A stretch of DNA of 64,000 bases from an uncultured Bacteroidales bacterium. GTDB taxonomy: Bacteria > Bacteroidota > Bacteroidia > Bacteroidales > Paludibacteraceae. The stretch is from assembly GCA_902799705.1 (NCBI GenBank), contig CADCBP010000014.1, forward strand, positions 24,057-88,056. Direction: 5' to 3'. Position 1 is the first letter of the stretch, and the number at the start of each line of letters is the position of its first letter. Below the pieces are notes generated by a model that saw nothing but the letters and a program-made list of their open reading frames with translations, did no database searches and had not been told where the DNA came from. A program made the translations under genes and the position numbers. Positions 43,559 to 53,108 of this stretch are shown piece by piece.

Positions 43559-44951
43559 ATTAGGGGTGACCATCCTTTTGATAGCTCTTCTTGCGCTTTT
43601 CTTCGTAGCGCCGGAAGGTCAAGCGGTCATCACAGTAGCCATGTGGGGCGTGGTAATTTGGTTTTGTGCGAAGCGCCCGAAAGAGCGGCTTTTACTTTTG
43701 CTTTTCCAAGTCACCCTGTTCACCTTCCTCATGACACGACTCATCTTGCCGGACTTCTTCCATACAAGCTACATGGCAGATGACGTAGATGGCACCATTC
43801 GTATGTTTGACGCAGAGACATTGCGGTTTATCTATACTACGCTGGCGCTCAGTATCTTCGGCTCCTATTTGGGCTTTGCCATTATTCCTGAGCAGCAGGG
43901 CGACAAGATTCAATTATATGATACTTCCACCGCGTATGTCGATGGTGTACGACACATCAGCAAGATGCTTTCCTACGTCTGTGCCCTGTTCTTCGCTGTG
44001 ACAATTGTGGAGAAAAGTATCTTCGTTTTCAACAACGGCTATTTCGAGTTATATGCGGATTTTGAGAGCCGATTGCCGTCTATTATCCATAAGCTGTCTT
44101 CCCTTTATACACCACTCTTCATGCTCTATTTAGCGACTTTTCCGACCAAACAAGAGGCCCGTGGTGCATTGTGGCTGTATTTCCTTATTGCGTTGTTATC
44201 CTTGACAACGGGAAGCCGAACCGCATTTATGTTGACCTTAGTCTTTCTGCTTTTCTATTTTTGCCTGAGAAATGTGGTCAATCCGGAAGAACCATGGTTG
44301 TCACGCAAGGCGGTAATAGCCATTATTTGCGTTATTCCTTTACTTCTGGCCGGAATGTTCATGATTGATTTTATCCGTGCAGAGAGGGAAATGGAAGATG
44401 CAGGCATTGCCGATATGTTCATCAATTTCTTCTATCAACAAGGAACTAGTGCGCAAGTAATCGGACTGACGTACGAAATGCGGGATTTATTGGATGACGG
44501 GCGCATCTTCTCCTTTGGTCAAATCATTGACAATTTCAATAAGAATATTATCTTCAAGATAATGGGCACGGCAGTAGAGTACCGTCCCCAGACAGAAGAA
44601 ATGGCTTTGTATGGTCACTCGTTGGCCAACACACTATCAAACCTACACATGCATAAGAGTTTCTTAACCGGTGTCGGTTTAGGTTCTTCATACATTGCCG
44701 AAGTTTGGCATGACTTCGGATTTATCGGCTTGATGCTTTGGAACATGATGTACGGCATTATCTTTGCGCGTTTCTTTACCTGGGCACAGAAAGGTCTCTG
44801 GTCATGCGCTTTCGGGCTGCTGATGATTCCTGAAATCATTTATTCGCCACGAGGTCATGCCACTGCATTCTTATATGTCTTCTTCAGTATTACCATATTG
44901 TTGGTTTTCTATATGATTCACGTCCTTGCCAAACGCTACATGAAACAATGA
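43530..44951 (+). CDS. O-antigen/capsule polymerase, Wzy-like
   Basis: 473-residue membrane protein with about ten or more helices and the large periplasmic loop usual for Wzy. The segment LTTGSRTAFMLTLVFLLFYF and the later VGLGSSYIAEVWHDFGFIG fit the O-antigen polymerase pattern. It should join lipid-linked repeat units. Identification rests on topology, location beside wzx and those short motifs, because Wzy sequences are poorly conserved. It overlaps the next gene by 4 nt. Confidence 0.82.
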   Translation: MLSLSVARDKLGVTILLIALLALFFVAPEGQAVITVAMWGVVIWFCAKRPKERLLLLLFQVTLFTFLMTRLILPDFFHTSYMADDVDGTIRMFDAETLRFIYTTLALSIFGSYLGFAIIPEQQGDKIQLYDTSTAYVDGVRHISKMLSYVCALFFAVTIVEKSIFVFNNGYFELYADFESRLPSIIHKLSSLYTPLFMLYLATFPTKQEARGALWLYFLIALLSLTTGSRTAFMLTLVFLLFYFCLRNVVNPEEPWLSRKAVIAIICVIPLLLAGMFMIDFIRAEREMEDAGIADMFINFFYQQGTSAQVIGLTYEMRDLLDDGRIFSFGQIIDNFNKNIIFKIMGTAVEYRPQTEEMALYGHSLANTLSNLHMHKSFLTGVGLGSSYIAEVWHDFGFIGLMLWNMMYGIIFARFFTWAQKGLWSCAFGLLMIPEIIYSPRGHATAFLYVFFSITILLVFYMIHVLAKRYMKQ

Positions 44952-46000
44952 GAATTCTGGTGAACATAGATCACATGGCCAGCGGCGGTGCCGCACGGGT
45001 GACGTCTGTGCTCTGTAACGGACTCGTGCAGCGAGGTCATAAAATGGTGTTGGCATACAACGTGCAACATGGGACGCGTTATGTCCTTGACGAACGCATA
45101 CAACGTATAGACAACAGCGTTCTCCGCCGAGGAAAGAATCATTTGGCAGGATTGGTACTACTGATAGAACGCGTACAACGCTACAAACACATTATCCGAG
45201 AACAGCAACCGGATTTACTTATCGGGGTGGAACCCGAACCGTACTTGTATGCACGCATGGCGAGTATCGGCTTTCATATTCCCGTCGTAGCAGTGGATCA
45301 TACATCGTATCGCCGCAAGCAACATTGGTTCACCCGTTGGATAAGATGGCGGGCATACCGATGGGCGGACAAAGTAAGCATTTTAAGCCATGCAGACGAA
45401 TCCATATTAGGGAAACGTATTCCTCGAAAAACAGTGGTTTACAATCCTCTTTCTTTCCCCATTTACGAGAAAGAAACGCAACGGGAGAAAATCGTTCTCT
45501 GCGTTGGAAGACGCGATGCGTGGGAAGTGAAGGGCTTGGACCGGATGCTCCGTATATGGGAACAACTGGCACTTAAGTACCCTGGTTGGCAATTGGTGTT
45601 TGCCGGACTGACGCAAGAAGGGACCGTTCCTCCACAGGTAAAATTTTTAGGAGAAGTTAAGGACATGCAGACCTTGTACCAACGCGCAGCAATCTTTGCC
45701 TTACCCAGCCGTATAGAAGGCTTTCCAATGAGCCTTCTGGAAGCCGGTTCACAAGGATGCAGTTGTATTGCTTTCGCGCTGGGGGGAGTAACAAAAGAGA
45801 TATACAAAAACGGGAAGAGCGGTATTATTGTTCCTGACGATGACGAACAGGAATTTGCCGCACAACTGAGCCGATTGATGGGTGACGAGAACCTGCGCCA
45901 ATCTTTTTCGCAAGCAATCCGAGAAGAGATGCACAAGTTCTCGGTAGAACAGTTTATCGACTCATGGGAACAAATATGTAAGGAACTATGCAAAGCATAA
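44948..46000 (+). CDS. Glycosyltransferase, GT4 family
   Basis: 350 residues, GT-B fold. N-terminal NIDHMASGGAARVTSVLCNG (the GGAxR loop) and C-terminal donor-binding region with LPSRIEGFPMSLLEAGSQG, including the conserved E-x7-E motif. Cytoplasmic or membrane-associated; adds a sugar to the lipid-linked repeat unit. Acceptor and donor are unknown. Overlaps wzy by 4 nt and the next glycosyltransferase by 13 nt. Confidence 0.92.
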   Translation: MRILVNIDHMASGGAARVTSVLCNGLVQRGHKMVLAYNVQHGTRYVLDERIQRIDNSVLRRGKNHLAGLVLLIERVQRYKHIIREQQPDLLIGVEPEPYLYARMASIGFHIPVVAVDHTSYRRKQHWFTRWIRWRAYRWADKVSILSHADESILGKRIPRKTVVYNPLSFPIYEKETQREKIVLCVGRRDAWEVKGLDRMLRIWEQLALKYPGWQLVFAGLTQEGTVPPQVKFLGEVKDMQTLYQRAAIFALPSRIEGFPMSLLEAGSQGCSCIAFALGGVTKEIYKNGKSGIIVPDDDEQEFAAQLSRLMGDENLRQSFSQAIREEMHKFSVEQFIDSWEQICKELCKA

Positions 46001-47130
46001 AGCACATACTCATCATAGCAGACGGATATCCGAGTAAAGGTTTACCCTACTCTGCCTTCATCGCCAATATCGCGCAAGAGATGACGCGGCAGGGCATGCA
46101 TGTGACAGTCATTGCCCCGCAGTCGCTTACCAAACACTGGCTGCGCAAGGTGCCTTTGGCTCCGTGTTATTTCACGCAAGAAGTAGATGGACGGACCATC
46201 CATATTTATCGCCCCTACTCCCTTACGGCAGGCGATGGAAGACTTGGGTTCATTACTCGTTGGTGCAACCGATTGGTGACCACCCGGACTGCCAAGCGTT
46301 TAAAAACTCAGGATGCAGTGTACGCCCATTTCTGGTTAAATGCCGCGATGGCAATACCATTTGTACAACAAAAGCACCTACCGCTGGTCGTGGCAACAGG
46401 CGAAGATATTATCCCGATTGCACAAATCAACGATCAAGAAAAAGCATGGCTTAAAGAGTATGTTAAAAGTGTCATTTGTGTCAGCACCAAGAATAAGCAG
46501 GAGAGTGTGAATTACGGGTTAGCGGATGAAACAAAATGTCATATACTGCCCAATGCATACAATCCACAGGAGTTCTATCCGGAAGACGGAAAGGCCATGC
46601 GGAAACAATTAGGCATCGAGGAGAACGACTTCGTAGTAGCTTTCTGCGGACGATTCAATGATCGCAAAGGTGTCTTCCGCGTAGATGAGGCCCTCAAGCA
46701 ATTGAATGATCCGCATATCAAGGCTATATACGTGGGTAATCCGGCGGATAATTGCAAAGACGAGCCCAACTATACATACATCGCATTTAAAGGGCAATTG
46801 CCCCATAATGAGATTGTCCATTACCTCAATGCTGCGGATGTATTTGTATTACCCAGCATGGCGGAAGGATGTCCGAACTCTGTCATTGAGGCGATGGGTT
46901 GCGGTTTGCCGATTATTTCTTCAGACCTGCCATTCAATTATGACATTCTGGACCAGAACAACAGTATATTGATAGACCCATCAGACGTGAGAGCCATCCT
47001 GCAAGCCATCACACGGCTGAAAGAAGATAAAGGCCTGCGCAACTCTTTGGCACAAGGGGCTCTGCAAAAGGCACAGACTTTATGCATTGAGCAACGCGTA
47101 AAACGTATATTAGAGATAATGAAATCATGA
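45988..47130 (+). CDS. Glycosyltransferase, GT4 family
   Basis: 380 residues, GT-B fold. N-terminus HILIIADGYPSKGLPYSAFI and C-terminal LPSMAEGCPNSVIEAMGCG with the donor-phosphate binding E-x7-E motif; FNDRKGVFRVDEAL in the linker. Likely adds another residue of the repeat unit. Overlaps both neighbours (13 nt and 4 nt), indicating translational coupling. Confidence 0.92.
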   Translation: MQSIKHILIIADGYPSKGLPYSAFIANIAQEMTRQGMHVTVIAPQSLTKHWLRKVPLAPCYFTQEVDGRTIHIYRPYSLTAGDGRLGFITRWCNRLVTTRTAKRLKTQDAVYAHFWLNAAMAIPFVQQKHLPLVVATGEDIIPIAQINDQEKAWLKEYVKSVICVSTKNKQESVNYGLADETKCHILPNAYNPQEFYPEDGKAMRKQLGIEENDFVVAFCGRFNDRKGVFRVDEALKQLNDPHIKAIYVGNPADNCKDEPNYTYIAFKGQLPHNEIVHYLNAADVFVLPSMAEGCPNSVIEAMGCGLPIISSDLPFNYDILDQNNSILIDPSDVRAILQAITRLKEDKGLRNSLAQGALQKAQTLCIEQRVKRILEIMKS

Positions 47131-48209
47131 TAGTAGCACTCAATTTCATAGCATTGCCGGACGAACGAGGTTCAGGTGCATTCCATTACATCCGCAACCT
47201 GTTAGCTGTAATGGGAGAGTACACCCTTCGCGACACACATTTTATCGTATATAAGCAGCAACAGATTAGTGATGCGTACATAGGCATGCCTTCCAATGCC
47301 GATGTTGAATATATCAATGTGCCTACCCTCGGAAACGGCTTCAAGCGCATCCTCTTTGAACAAACACGTTTCTACCGGTATATTAAACCTTGCGATGTCT
47401 TCTATAGCTATTGTACATCTTTGCCGCTATACGTCCAAGCAAAACGAATATTCACATTACATGACGTCTATTACCTGACCAACCCTGAACGCTATGGATG
47501 GTTGCAACGCACGTACCTTAAGTTCATCACGCGTCTCTACGCCCGGCGGGTGGACGAGATTTTGACCGTCTCTTATTACAGTCAAGGACAGATCGAAGGG
47601 TATATCCCTGCAGCACGCGGAAAAGTGCGTATGACACACAATAGTCTGCCGGAATATTGCGCTGAAGAACAAGAAGTAGCTATTGAGCCGAAACCTTTCT
47701 TCCTTTTCGTAGGAAGTGTGCAACCCAGCAAGAACATCGTCAGGACGGTCCAAGCTTTTGTGCAATTCAACCAAGCACATCAATACCAACTCCTCGTGGT
47801 CGGCAAACCCTTGCAGAACTCGCAGGTGATTCTGGACCAAATAGCCGGCATCCCGGACGTACATTATTTGGGATACATGCCCGATGAAAAAGTGACCTAT
47901 CTGTATAAACGCACCGAAGCTGTGGTGTTGTTTAGTCTGTGCGAAGGGTTCGGCATTCCTCCATTGGAGGGTTTTCGCTTTGGTAAACCCGCCTTGACAG
48001 CGAATACAACGAGCCTACCGGAAGTGGTAGGAGAAGCCGGTATACAAGTAGATCCGCTGAACATCAACGAGATGGCTGCGGGCTTCCAAAAAGTATTGGA
48101 CCAACGTAACCGCTTGGTACAACATACACAGGAACAGATTGACAAGTTCGACCGCCATACAGCCTGCGAAACATGGATGAAAAGTCTGCAAATCAATTTT
48201 AGTAAATGA
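47127..48209 (+). CDS. Glycosyltransferase, GT4 family (mannosyltransferase-like)
   Basis: 360 residues, GT-B fold. It has the shape of the WbaZ/mannosyltransferase branch: ERGSGAFHYIRNLL, FTLHDVYYLTNPERYGWLQR, FFLFVGSVQPSKNI and FSLCEGFGIPPLEGFRFGKP. The exact sugar is unproven. It overlaps the preceding gene by 4 nt and the GT2 gene by 4 nt. Confidence 0.9.
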   Translation: MIVALNFIALPDERGSGAFHYIRNLLAVMGEYTLRDTHFIVYKQQQISDAYIGMPSNADVEYINVPTLGNGFKRILFEQTRFYRYIKPCDVFYSYCTSLPLYVQAKRIFTLHDVYYLTNPERYGWLQRTYLKFITRLYARRVDEILTVSYYSQGQIEGYIPAARGKVRMTHNSLPEYCAEEQEVAIEPKPFFLFVGSVQPSKNIVRTVQAFVQFNQAHQYQLLVVGKPLQNSQVILDQIAGIPDVHYLGYMPDEKVTYLYKRTEAVVLFSLCEGFGIPPLEGFRFGKPALTANTTSLPEVVGEAGIQVDPLNINEMAAGFQKVLDQRNRLVQHTQEQIDKFDRHTACETWMKSLQINFSK

Positions 48210-49030
48210 AACAACCGAAAGTCATAGTATTACTACCCGTCTATCGGAAAGACTCACCCGTATATCTGCGTCTGGCCGTAGATAGTATGTTAGCGCAGAC
48301 GTATGACCCCCTACATATTCTTCTCGGCATAGATGGTCCGATAGAAGGAGACTTGGAGCAATGTGTACAGGGTTACGCATCTGACCCACGTATTACTATC
48401 CTGCCATTTGCCGAGAACCGGGGTTTGGCCATGACACTCAATGATATGATCCGATGGGCACAAAAGCAAGGTTATTCTTTCTTTGCGCGCATGGACGCGG
48501 ATGATATATCTCTGCCTGAACGCATAGAGAAACAAATGGCTTTTCTTTTGGCTCACCCGGAGATAGATGTAGTCGGCGGTGCCACCAATGAGATAGACGA
48601 GAACGGGAACAACCGCAACAAAATCAATCATTACCCGCTCACCCCGGAGGAATGCTATCGCTATTTCGCCAAACGCAATCCGGCGGCTCATCCTGCCGTG
48701 ATTCTCAAACAGTCACTATTTGATAAAACCGAGTGTTTGTACCGCCCCGGATACCGGCAAAACCAAGATACCATGCTCTGGTTCGATGCGTTCAAACACG
48801 AAGCACGGATAGCGAACTTACCGGATGTAGTGCTGAACTTCCGCGTCACAAATGACTTTTTTACGAAGCGCCGTAATGGTTGGACATACGCAATAGACCT
48901 TCTTAAAGACCGAAAAATCATCAATCGCGAACTGCATTATGGATGGAAGGCTACTATTTATGCATACTTATTATTCTTGTTCCGCATTTCGCCGTCATGG
49001 CTTATTCGCATCGCATACAAAATAGCATAA
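48206..49030 (+). CDS. Glycosyltransferase, GT2 family
   Basis: 274 residues, GT-A fold: VLLPVYRKDSPVYLRLAVDS, then FARMDADDISLPERI with the DxD-type metal motif (DADD), and a C-terminal amphipathic part with a hydrophobic segment (YAYLLFLFRISPSWL) that may touch the membrane. Adds a sugar to the repeat unit. Its stop overlaps the next start by one base. Confidence 0.93.
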   Translation: MKQPKVIVLLPVYRKDSPVYLRLAVDSMLAQTYDPLHILLGIDGPIEGDLEQCVQGYASDPRITILPFAENRGLAMTLNDMIRWAQKQGYSFFARMDADDISLPERIEKQMAFLLAHPEIDVVGGATNEIDENGNNRNKINHYPLTPEECYRYFAKRNPAAHPAVILKQSLFDKTECLYRPGYRQNQDTMLWFDAFKHEARIANLPDVVLNFRVTNDFFTKRRNGWTYAIDLLKDRKIINRELHYGWKATIYAYLLFLFRISPSWLIRIAYKIA

Positions 49031-49641
49031 TGAAGATACTTAAATACATATTTGACCGCCTTATGGCTCTAATCGGCCTACTCTTCCTTTGGCCGGTATT
49101 GCTTATTGTCGCTATCCTGATCAAATGCCGCATGCCGGGACCGGTTCTGTTCGTGCAACAACGTGTGGGCAAAGACGGCAAACTCTTTCACTGCCATAAG
49201 TTCCGCTCGATGATGGTCGGGCATAACGGAAGTAGTGTCAGTGTAGCCGGCGAAGCACGCATCACACCGCTCGGCGCAAAGCTGCGTAAATACAAATTAG
49301 ATGAACTACCAGAGTTATGGGATGTCTTCATCGGTAATATGTCCTTCGTAGGGCCACGGCCGGATGTTCCCGGATATGCCGACAAGTTACAAGGAGAAGA
49401 CCGGATAATATTGACACTTCGTCCGGGCCTCACGGGCCCCGCGACACTCAAGTACCGCAATGAAGAAGAATTATTAGCTACCGTTGCGAATCCTAAGCAA
49501 TACAACGATGAAGTCATTTATCCCGACAAAGTTCGAATTAACCGCTATTATGCGGAACATTATTCATTCATCAAAGATATACAGATGATCTTCTGTACCA
49601 TATTAAGAAAGCACATGACATACAACCATGAAATAATTTAG
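49030..49641 (+). CDS. Initiating sugar-phosphate transferase (undecaprenyl-phosphate, PglC/WcaJ type)
   Basis: 203 residues of the small monotopic phosphoglycosyltransferases, which contain only the catalytic core. N-terminal membrane helix FDRLMALIGLLFLWPVLLIV, then KCRMPGPVLFVQQRVGKDG, CHKFRSMMV, LDELPELWDVFIGNMSFVGP and GPATLKYR. It transfers the first sugar-1-phosphate to undecaprenyl phosphate and so starts repeat-unit synthesis. I chose the ATG at 49030, one base into the stop of the GT2 gene. Confidence 0.95.
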   Translation: MKILKYIFDRLMALIGLLFLWPVLLIVAILIKCRMPGPVLFVQQRVGKDGKLFHCHKFRSMMVGHNGSSVSVAGEARITPLGAKLRKYKLDELPELWDVFIGNMSFVGPRPDVPGYADKLQGEDRIILTLRPGLTGPATLKYRNEEELLATVANPKQYNDEVIYPDKVRINRYYAEHYSFIKDIQMIFCTILRKHMTYNHEII

Positions 49642-49643
49642 TT

Positions 49644-50894
49644 ATGGAACGAAAAACAATATATTTATGTTTGGCTCACATGTCCGAAGAAGGACTGGAG
49701 CAGAAATACATCAAAGAGGCGTTTGACACCAACTGGGTAGTGCCTCTGGGACCGAATGTGAATGGGTTTGAGAAAGACCTCGAGGAATTTGTCGGCGAGA
49801 ACAAGCACGTAGTAGCACTCTCGGCCGGCACAGCCGCGGTTCACCTGGCGCTCATCGGCTGCGGTATCGGACCGGGCGATGAGGTATGTGTGCAGAGTTT
49901 CACCTTCTGCGCCAGCTCCCACCCTGTCAAGTACCTCGGCGCCACGCCGGTCTTTATTGACTCCGAACCGGATACCTGGAACATGGACCCGCAGCTGCTG
50001 GAGCAAGCTATCCTGGACCGCAAAGCCAAAACCGGCAAATACCCGAAAGCCATCATTCCTGTTGCCCTGTACGGTATGCCGTACCGCATCGACGAGATCA
50101 TGGCTATCGGAAACAAATACGGTATCCCCGTCATCGAAGATGCTGCCGAAGGATTTGGTAGCCGGTACAAAGGCCGGGTACTCGGTACGTTCGGCCAATA
50201 CGGTGTGCTCTCGTTCAACGGTAATAAGATGATCACCACGTCCGGCGGCGGTGCGCTCATCTGCGAGAACGAGGAGCAGAAGGACAAGATCATGTGGTAC
50301 GCGACGCAGGCACGCGAGGCCTATCCGTACTACCAGCATGAAGAGGTGGGTTATAACTACCGCATGTCGAATATCTGTGCTGGTATAGGTCGCGGTCAGA
50401 TGTCCATCGTTAACGATCATATTCATCATCACCAACATGTGCAGGCACGCTATGCCGAGTTGCTCAAAGACATTCCGGGTATTCATTTGCATGAAGCGCC
50501 AAATGCTGATTTTGACGCGAACTATTGGCTCTGTACCATAACCATTGATCCGAAAGTACGCATCAAGGGACAAGAGAATGCCTACAAAGAGATTATAAAA
50601 TCTGCTGTGGGCGGAGCGGCCGGAGTCATTCATCAAGTGGATTCGCCAACTACCGACTGCCAGCCGAATGATAACGTAGAAGCCTTGCGCCTCTTTATGC
50701 TCGAGCGGAAGGTGGAAGCGCGCCCGGTATGGAAACCCATGCACAAACAACCGGTGTATGCCGGCTGCCCGGCGTATGTCAACGGCGTGAGCGAAGCGCT
50801 CTTCAAAGTAGGTATGTGTTTGCCGGCCGGTCCAATGGTTAGTGACGAGGATCTGGAATATATTGTGCAATGTATCAAAGAAGCTATTTGTTAA
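49644..50894 (+). CDS. DegT/DnrJ/EryC1/StrS family aminotransferase
   Basis: 416 residues, PLP-dependent sugar aminotransferase. Features: WVVPLGPNVNGFE, ALSAGTAAVHLAL (phosphate binding), Asp166 in VIEDAAEGFGSRY, and the PLP lysine in FNGNKMITTSGGG (Lys195). It adds an amino group to a keto-sugar nucleotide, as in PglE or PseC. No matching 4,6-dehydratase is seen in the window, so the substrate is made elsewhere. It follows the initiating transferase by 2 nt; such pairs often make a bacillosamine-type first sugar. Confidence 0.93.
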   Translation: MERKTIYLCLAHMSEEGLEQKYIKEAFDTNWVVPLGPNVNGFEKDLEEFVGENKHVVALSAGTAAVHLALIGCGIGPGDEVCVQSFTFCASSHPVKYLGATPVFIDSEPDTWNMDPQLLEQAILDRKAKTGKYPKAIIPVALYGMPYRIDEIMAIGNKYGIPVIEDAAEGFGSRYKGRVLGTFGQYGVLSFNGNKMITTSGGGALICENEEQKDKIMWYATQAREAYPYYQHEEVGYNYRMSNICAGIGRGQMSIVNDHIHHHQHVQARYAELLKDIPGIHLHEAPNADFDANYWLCTITIDPKVRIKGQENAYKEIIKSAVGGAAGVIHQVDSPTTDCQPNDNVEALRLFMLERKVEARPVWKPMHKQPVYAGCPAYVNGVSEALFKVGMCLPAGPMVSDEDLEYIVQCIKEAIC

Positions 50895-50895
50895 C

Positions 50896-52122
50896 ATGGA
50901 ACGGGAATTTATATTAGTCAACATCATCGGTTTCGATAAACCAGGCGTAACATCGGCGGTGACGGAAGTGTTGGGTAAGTACGGCGCATTTGTCCAGGAT
51001 ATCGGACAGTCGAACTTGCATCACCAACTCAACCTCAGCATTCTCATCCGTGTCGATGACCCGTCCAAAAGCGGGGACATGATCAAAGAGGTACTGTTCT
51101 GCTGCTCGCGCCTCGAGATGATTGTTCGCTTCACGCCGCTAAGCGAAGAGGAATACGCCGCGTGGGTCGGCCGTCAGGACCAGGACCGCTATGTTGTGAC
51201 TTTACTGGCGCGGGAGATCAACGCTCTTCATATTGCCCGCGTCACGGCATTGCTGTCATCCAGACAACTGAACATTGATAATATTTTGCGTCTGAGCGAG
51301 CGTCCTGACGTGCAGATTCCCATCGACAAACGGCATAGTTGCATTGAGTTCTCGCTGCGGGGTTTCCTGCCCGACCGGGAAGCCCTGCAACGCGAGTTGT
51401 TGGAGGTGTCCCGCGAAGAAGGCATTGATATCTCTTTCCAGCGAGATGACATGTTCCGCCGGAACAGGCGTCTTATCTGCGTGGACATGGACTCCACCTT
51501 TATCCAGACGGAGGTCATTGACGAGCTGGCGATGCGCGCCGGAGTGGGTGACGAGGTCAAAGCCATCACCCTCTCGGCTATGCGTGGAGAGATTGATTTC
51601 AAAGAGAGCTTCACCCGCCGCGTAGCCCTGCTCAAAGGGCTGGACGCATCGGTGCGCCAGGACATCATTGACAAACTTCCCATTACCGAAGGGGCGGATC
51701 GTCTTTTCAGCGTGCTCAAGAAATGCGGCTTTAAGATCGCCATTCTCTCCGGTGGATTCATGTTCGTAGGCAAGTACCTCCAAGAGCGGTTCGGTGTCGA
51801 TTACCTCTATGCGAACGAACTGGAGATAGAAGACGGCAAGTTCACGGGCCGCTATGTGGGCGACATTGTCGATGCGCGCCGCAAGGCCGAACTGCTCGAA
51901 CTCATCGCACAGGTAGAACACATCGACTTGGCGCAAGTCATTGCCGTAGGAGACGGTGCCAATGACCTCAACATGCTCGGCAAAGCCGGACTTGGCATCG
52001 CCTTCCACGCTAAACCCAAAGTAAAAGAGAGTGCACAACAGGCCATCTCTACTGTGGGCCTCGACGGCATTCTGTATTTCCTCGGATTCAAAGATTCATT
52101 CCTCAAAGAAACACACGAATAA
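50896..52122 (+). CDS. serB: Phosphoserine phosphatase with two N-terminal ACT domains
   Basis: 408 residues. Two ACT domains (about 1-85 and 98-180) followed by a HAD phosphatase: CVDMDSTFIQTEVIDELA with the nucleophile Asp197 and Asp199, FSVLKKCGFKIAILSGGF and VGDGANDLNML. It makes serine in the last step of the phosphorylated pathway, and the ACT domains suggest feedback by an amino acid. I chose the ATG at 50896, one base after the aminotransferase stop. From this point the operon holds housekeeping genes. Confidence 0.96.
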   Translation: MEREFILVNIIGFDKPGVTSAVTEVLGKYGAFVQDIGQSNLHHQLNLSILIRVDDPSKSGDMIKEVLFCCSRLEMIVRFTPLSEEEYAAWVGRQDQDRYVVTLLAREINALHIARVTALLSSRQLNIDNILRLSERPDVQIPIDKRHSCIEFSLRGFLPDREALQRELLEVSREEGIDISFQRDDMFRRNRRLICVDMDSTFIQTEVIDELAMRAGVGDEVKAITLSAMRGEIDFKESFTRRVALLKGLDASVRQDIIDKLPITEGADRLFSVLKKCGFKIAILSGGFMFVGKYLQERFGVDYLYANELEIEDGKFTGRYVGDIVDARRKAELLELIAQVEHIDLAQVIAVGDGANDLNMLGKAGLGIAFHAKPKVKESAQQAISTVGLDGILYFLGFKDSFLKETHE

Positions 52123-52123
52123 T

Positions 52124-53083
52124 ATGGCATTTTTCGGATTATTTAACAGAGAGAAAAAAGAGACGCTCGACAAAGGTCTTGAAAAGAGCAAAGAATCGGT
52201 GCTCAGTAAGATTGGGCGTGCAATCGCCGGCAAATCGACTATTGATGATGATGTGCTGGATAACCTGGAAGAAGCGCTCATCACCTCCGATGTGGGAGTG
52301 GAGACTACCCTGCGTATTATTGAACGCGTGCAGGGGCGCGTGAAGCGTGATAAATATATCGGTTCGGACGAACTGCGCCAACTGCTGGTGGACGAGATTG
52401 CCTCGCTGCTGCAGGAGAACAACGTGGAGGACGTGCTCGACTTCTCCGCTCCGCTGCCCGCAAAACCATACGTGGTAATGGTTGTCGGCGTCAACGGCGT
52501 AGGCAAGACCACCACCATCGGCAAGTTAGCCTATCAGTACAAGCAGGCCGGCAAGAAAGTCTATCTCGGAGCAGCCGACACGTTCCGTGCTGCCGCCGTA
52601 GAGCAGTTATGTATCTGGGGCGAACGCGTAGGAGTGCCGGTTATCAAGCAGCAACAGGGGTCTGACCCCGCGTCCGTAGCCTACGACACGCTGCAGTCCG
52701 CAAGGGCCAATGATGCGGACGTGGTACTCATTGACACCGCAGGGCGCTTGCATAACAAGATCAATCTCATGAACGAGCTCACGAAGATCAAGAAGGTGAT
52801 GCAGAAAGTGGTACCTGACGCACCGCACGACGTAATGCTCGTCCTCGACGGTTCGACCGGTCAGAATGCCTTCGAGCAGGCACGGCAGTTCACGGCAGCC
52901 ACCCAAGTGACATCCCTCGCCATCACGAAACTGGACGGCACAGCCAAAGGCGGAGTGGTTATCGGCATCAGCGACCAATTCAAGATTCCTGTGCGGTACA
53001 TCGGTTTGGGCGAGAAGATGACAGACTTGCAGGTCTTCAACCGCAAGGAATTCGTAGATTCACTTTTAGGAGCAATAAAATAA
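52124..53083 (+). CDS. ftsY: Signal recognition particle receptor FtsY
   Basis: 319 residues. SRP-family GTPase at the inner membrane that docks ribosome-SRP complexes. It has a short acidic/basic N-terminal part, the NG four-helix region, G1 loop GVNGVGKTT (122-130), DTFRAAAVEQL, DTAGR and TKLDGTAKGG. The long acidic A domain of the E. coli protein is absent, as is normal in Bacteroidota. Start ATG at 52124, one base after the serB stop (TAATATG). Confidence 0.97.
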   Translation: MAFFGLFNREKKETLDKGLEKSKESVLSKIGRAIAGKSTIDDDVLDNLEEALITSDVGVETTLRIIERVQGRVKRDKYIGSDELRQLLVDEIASLLQENNVEDVLDFSAPLPAKPYVVMVVGVNGVGKTTTIGKLAYQYKQAGKKVYLGAADTFRAAAVEQLCIWGERVGVPVIKQQQGSDPASVAYDTLQSARANDADVVLIDTAGRLHNKINLMNELTKIKKVMQKVVPDAPHDVMLVLDGSTGQNAFEQARQFTAATQVTSLAITKLDGTAKGGVVIGISDQFKIPVRYIGLGEKMTDLQVFNRKEFVDSLLGAIK

Positions 53084-53108
53084 CAAAAATTACAAAATAA
53101 CAAATACT

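Noticed and set aside
49665-50927. 420-codon open frame on the minus strand across the DegT aminotransferase gene
   Set aside because: It is fully antisense to a gene with clear PLP-enzyme motifs, has no promoter and no recognisable domain; long antisense frames arise from the codon bias here.
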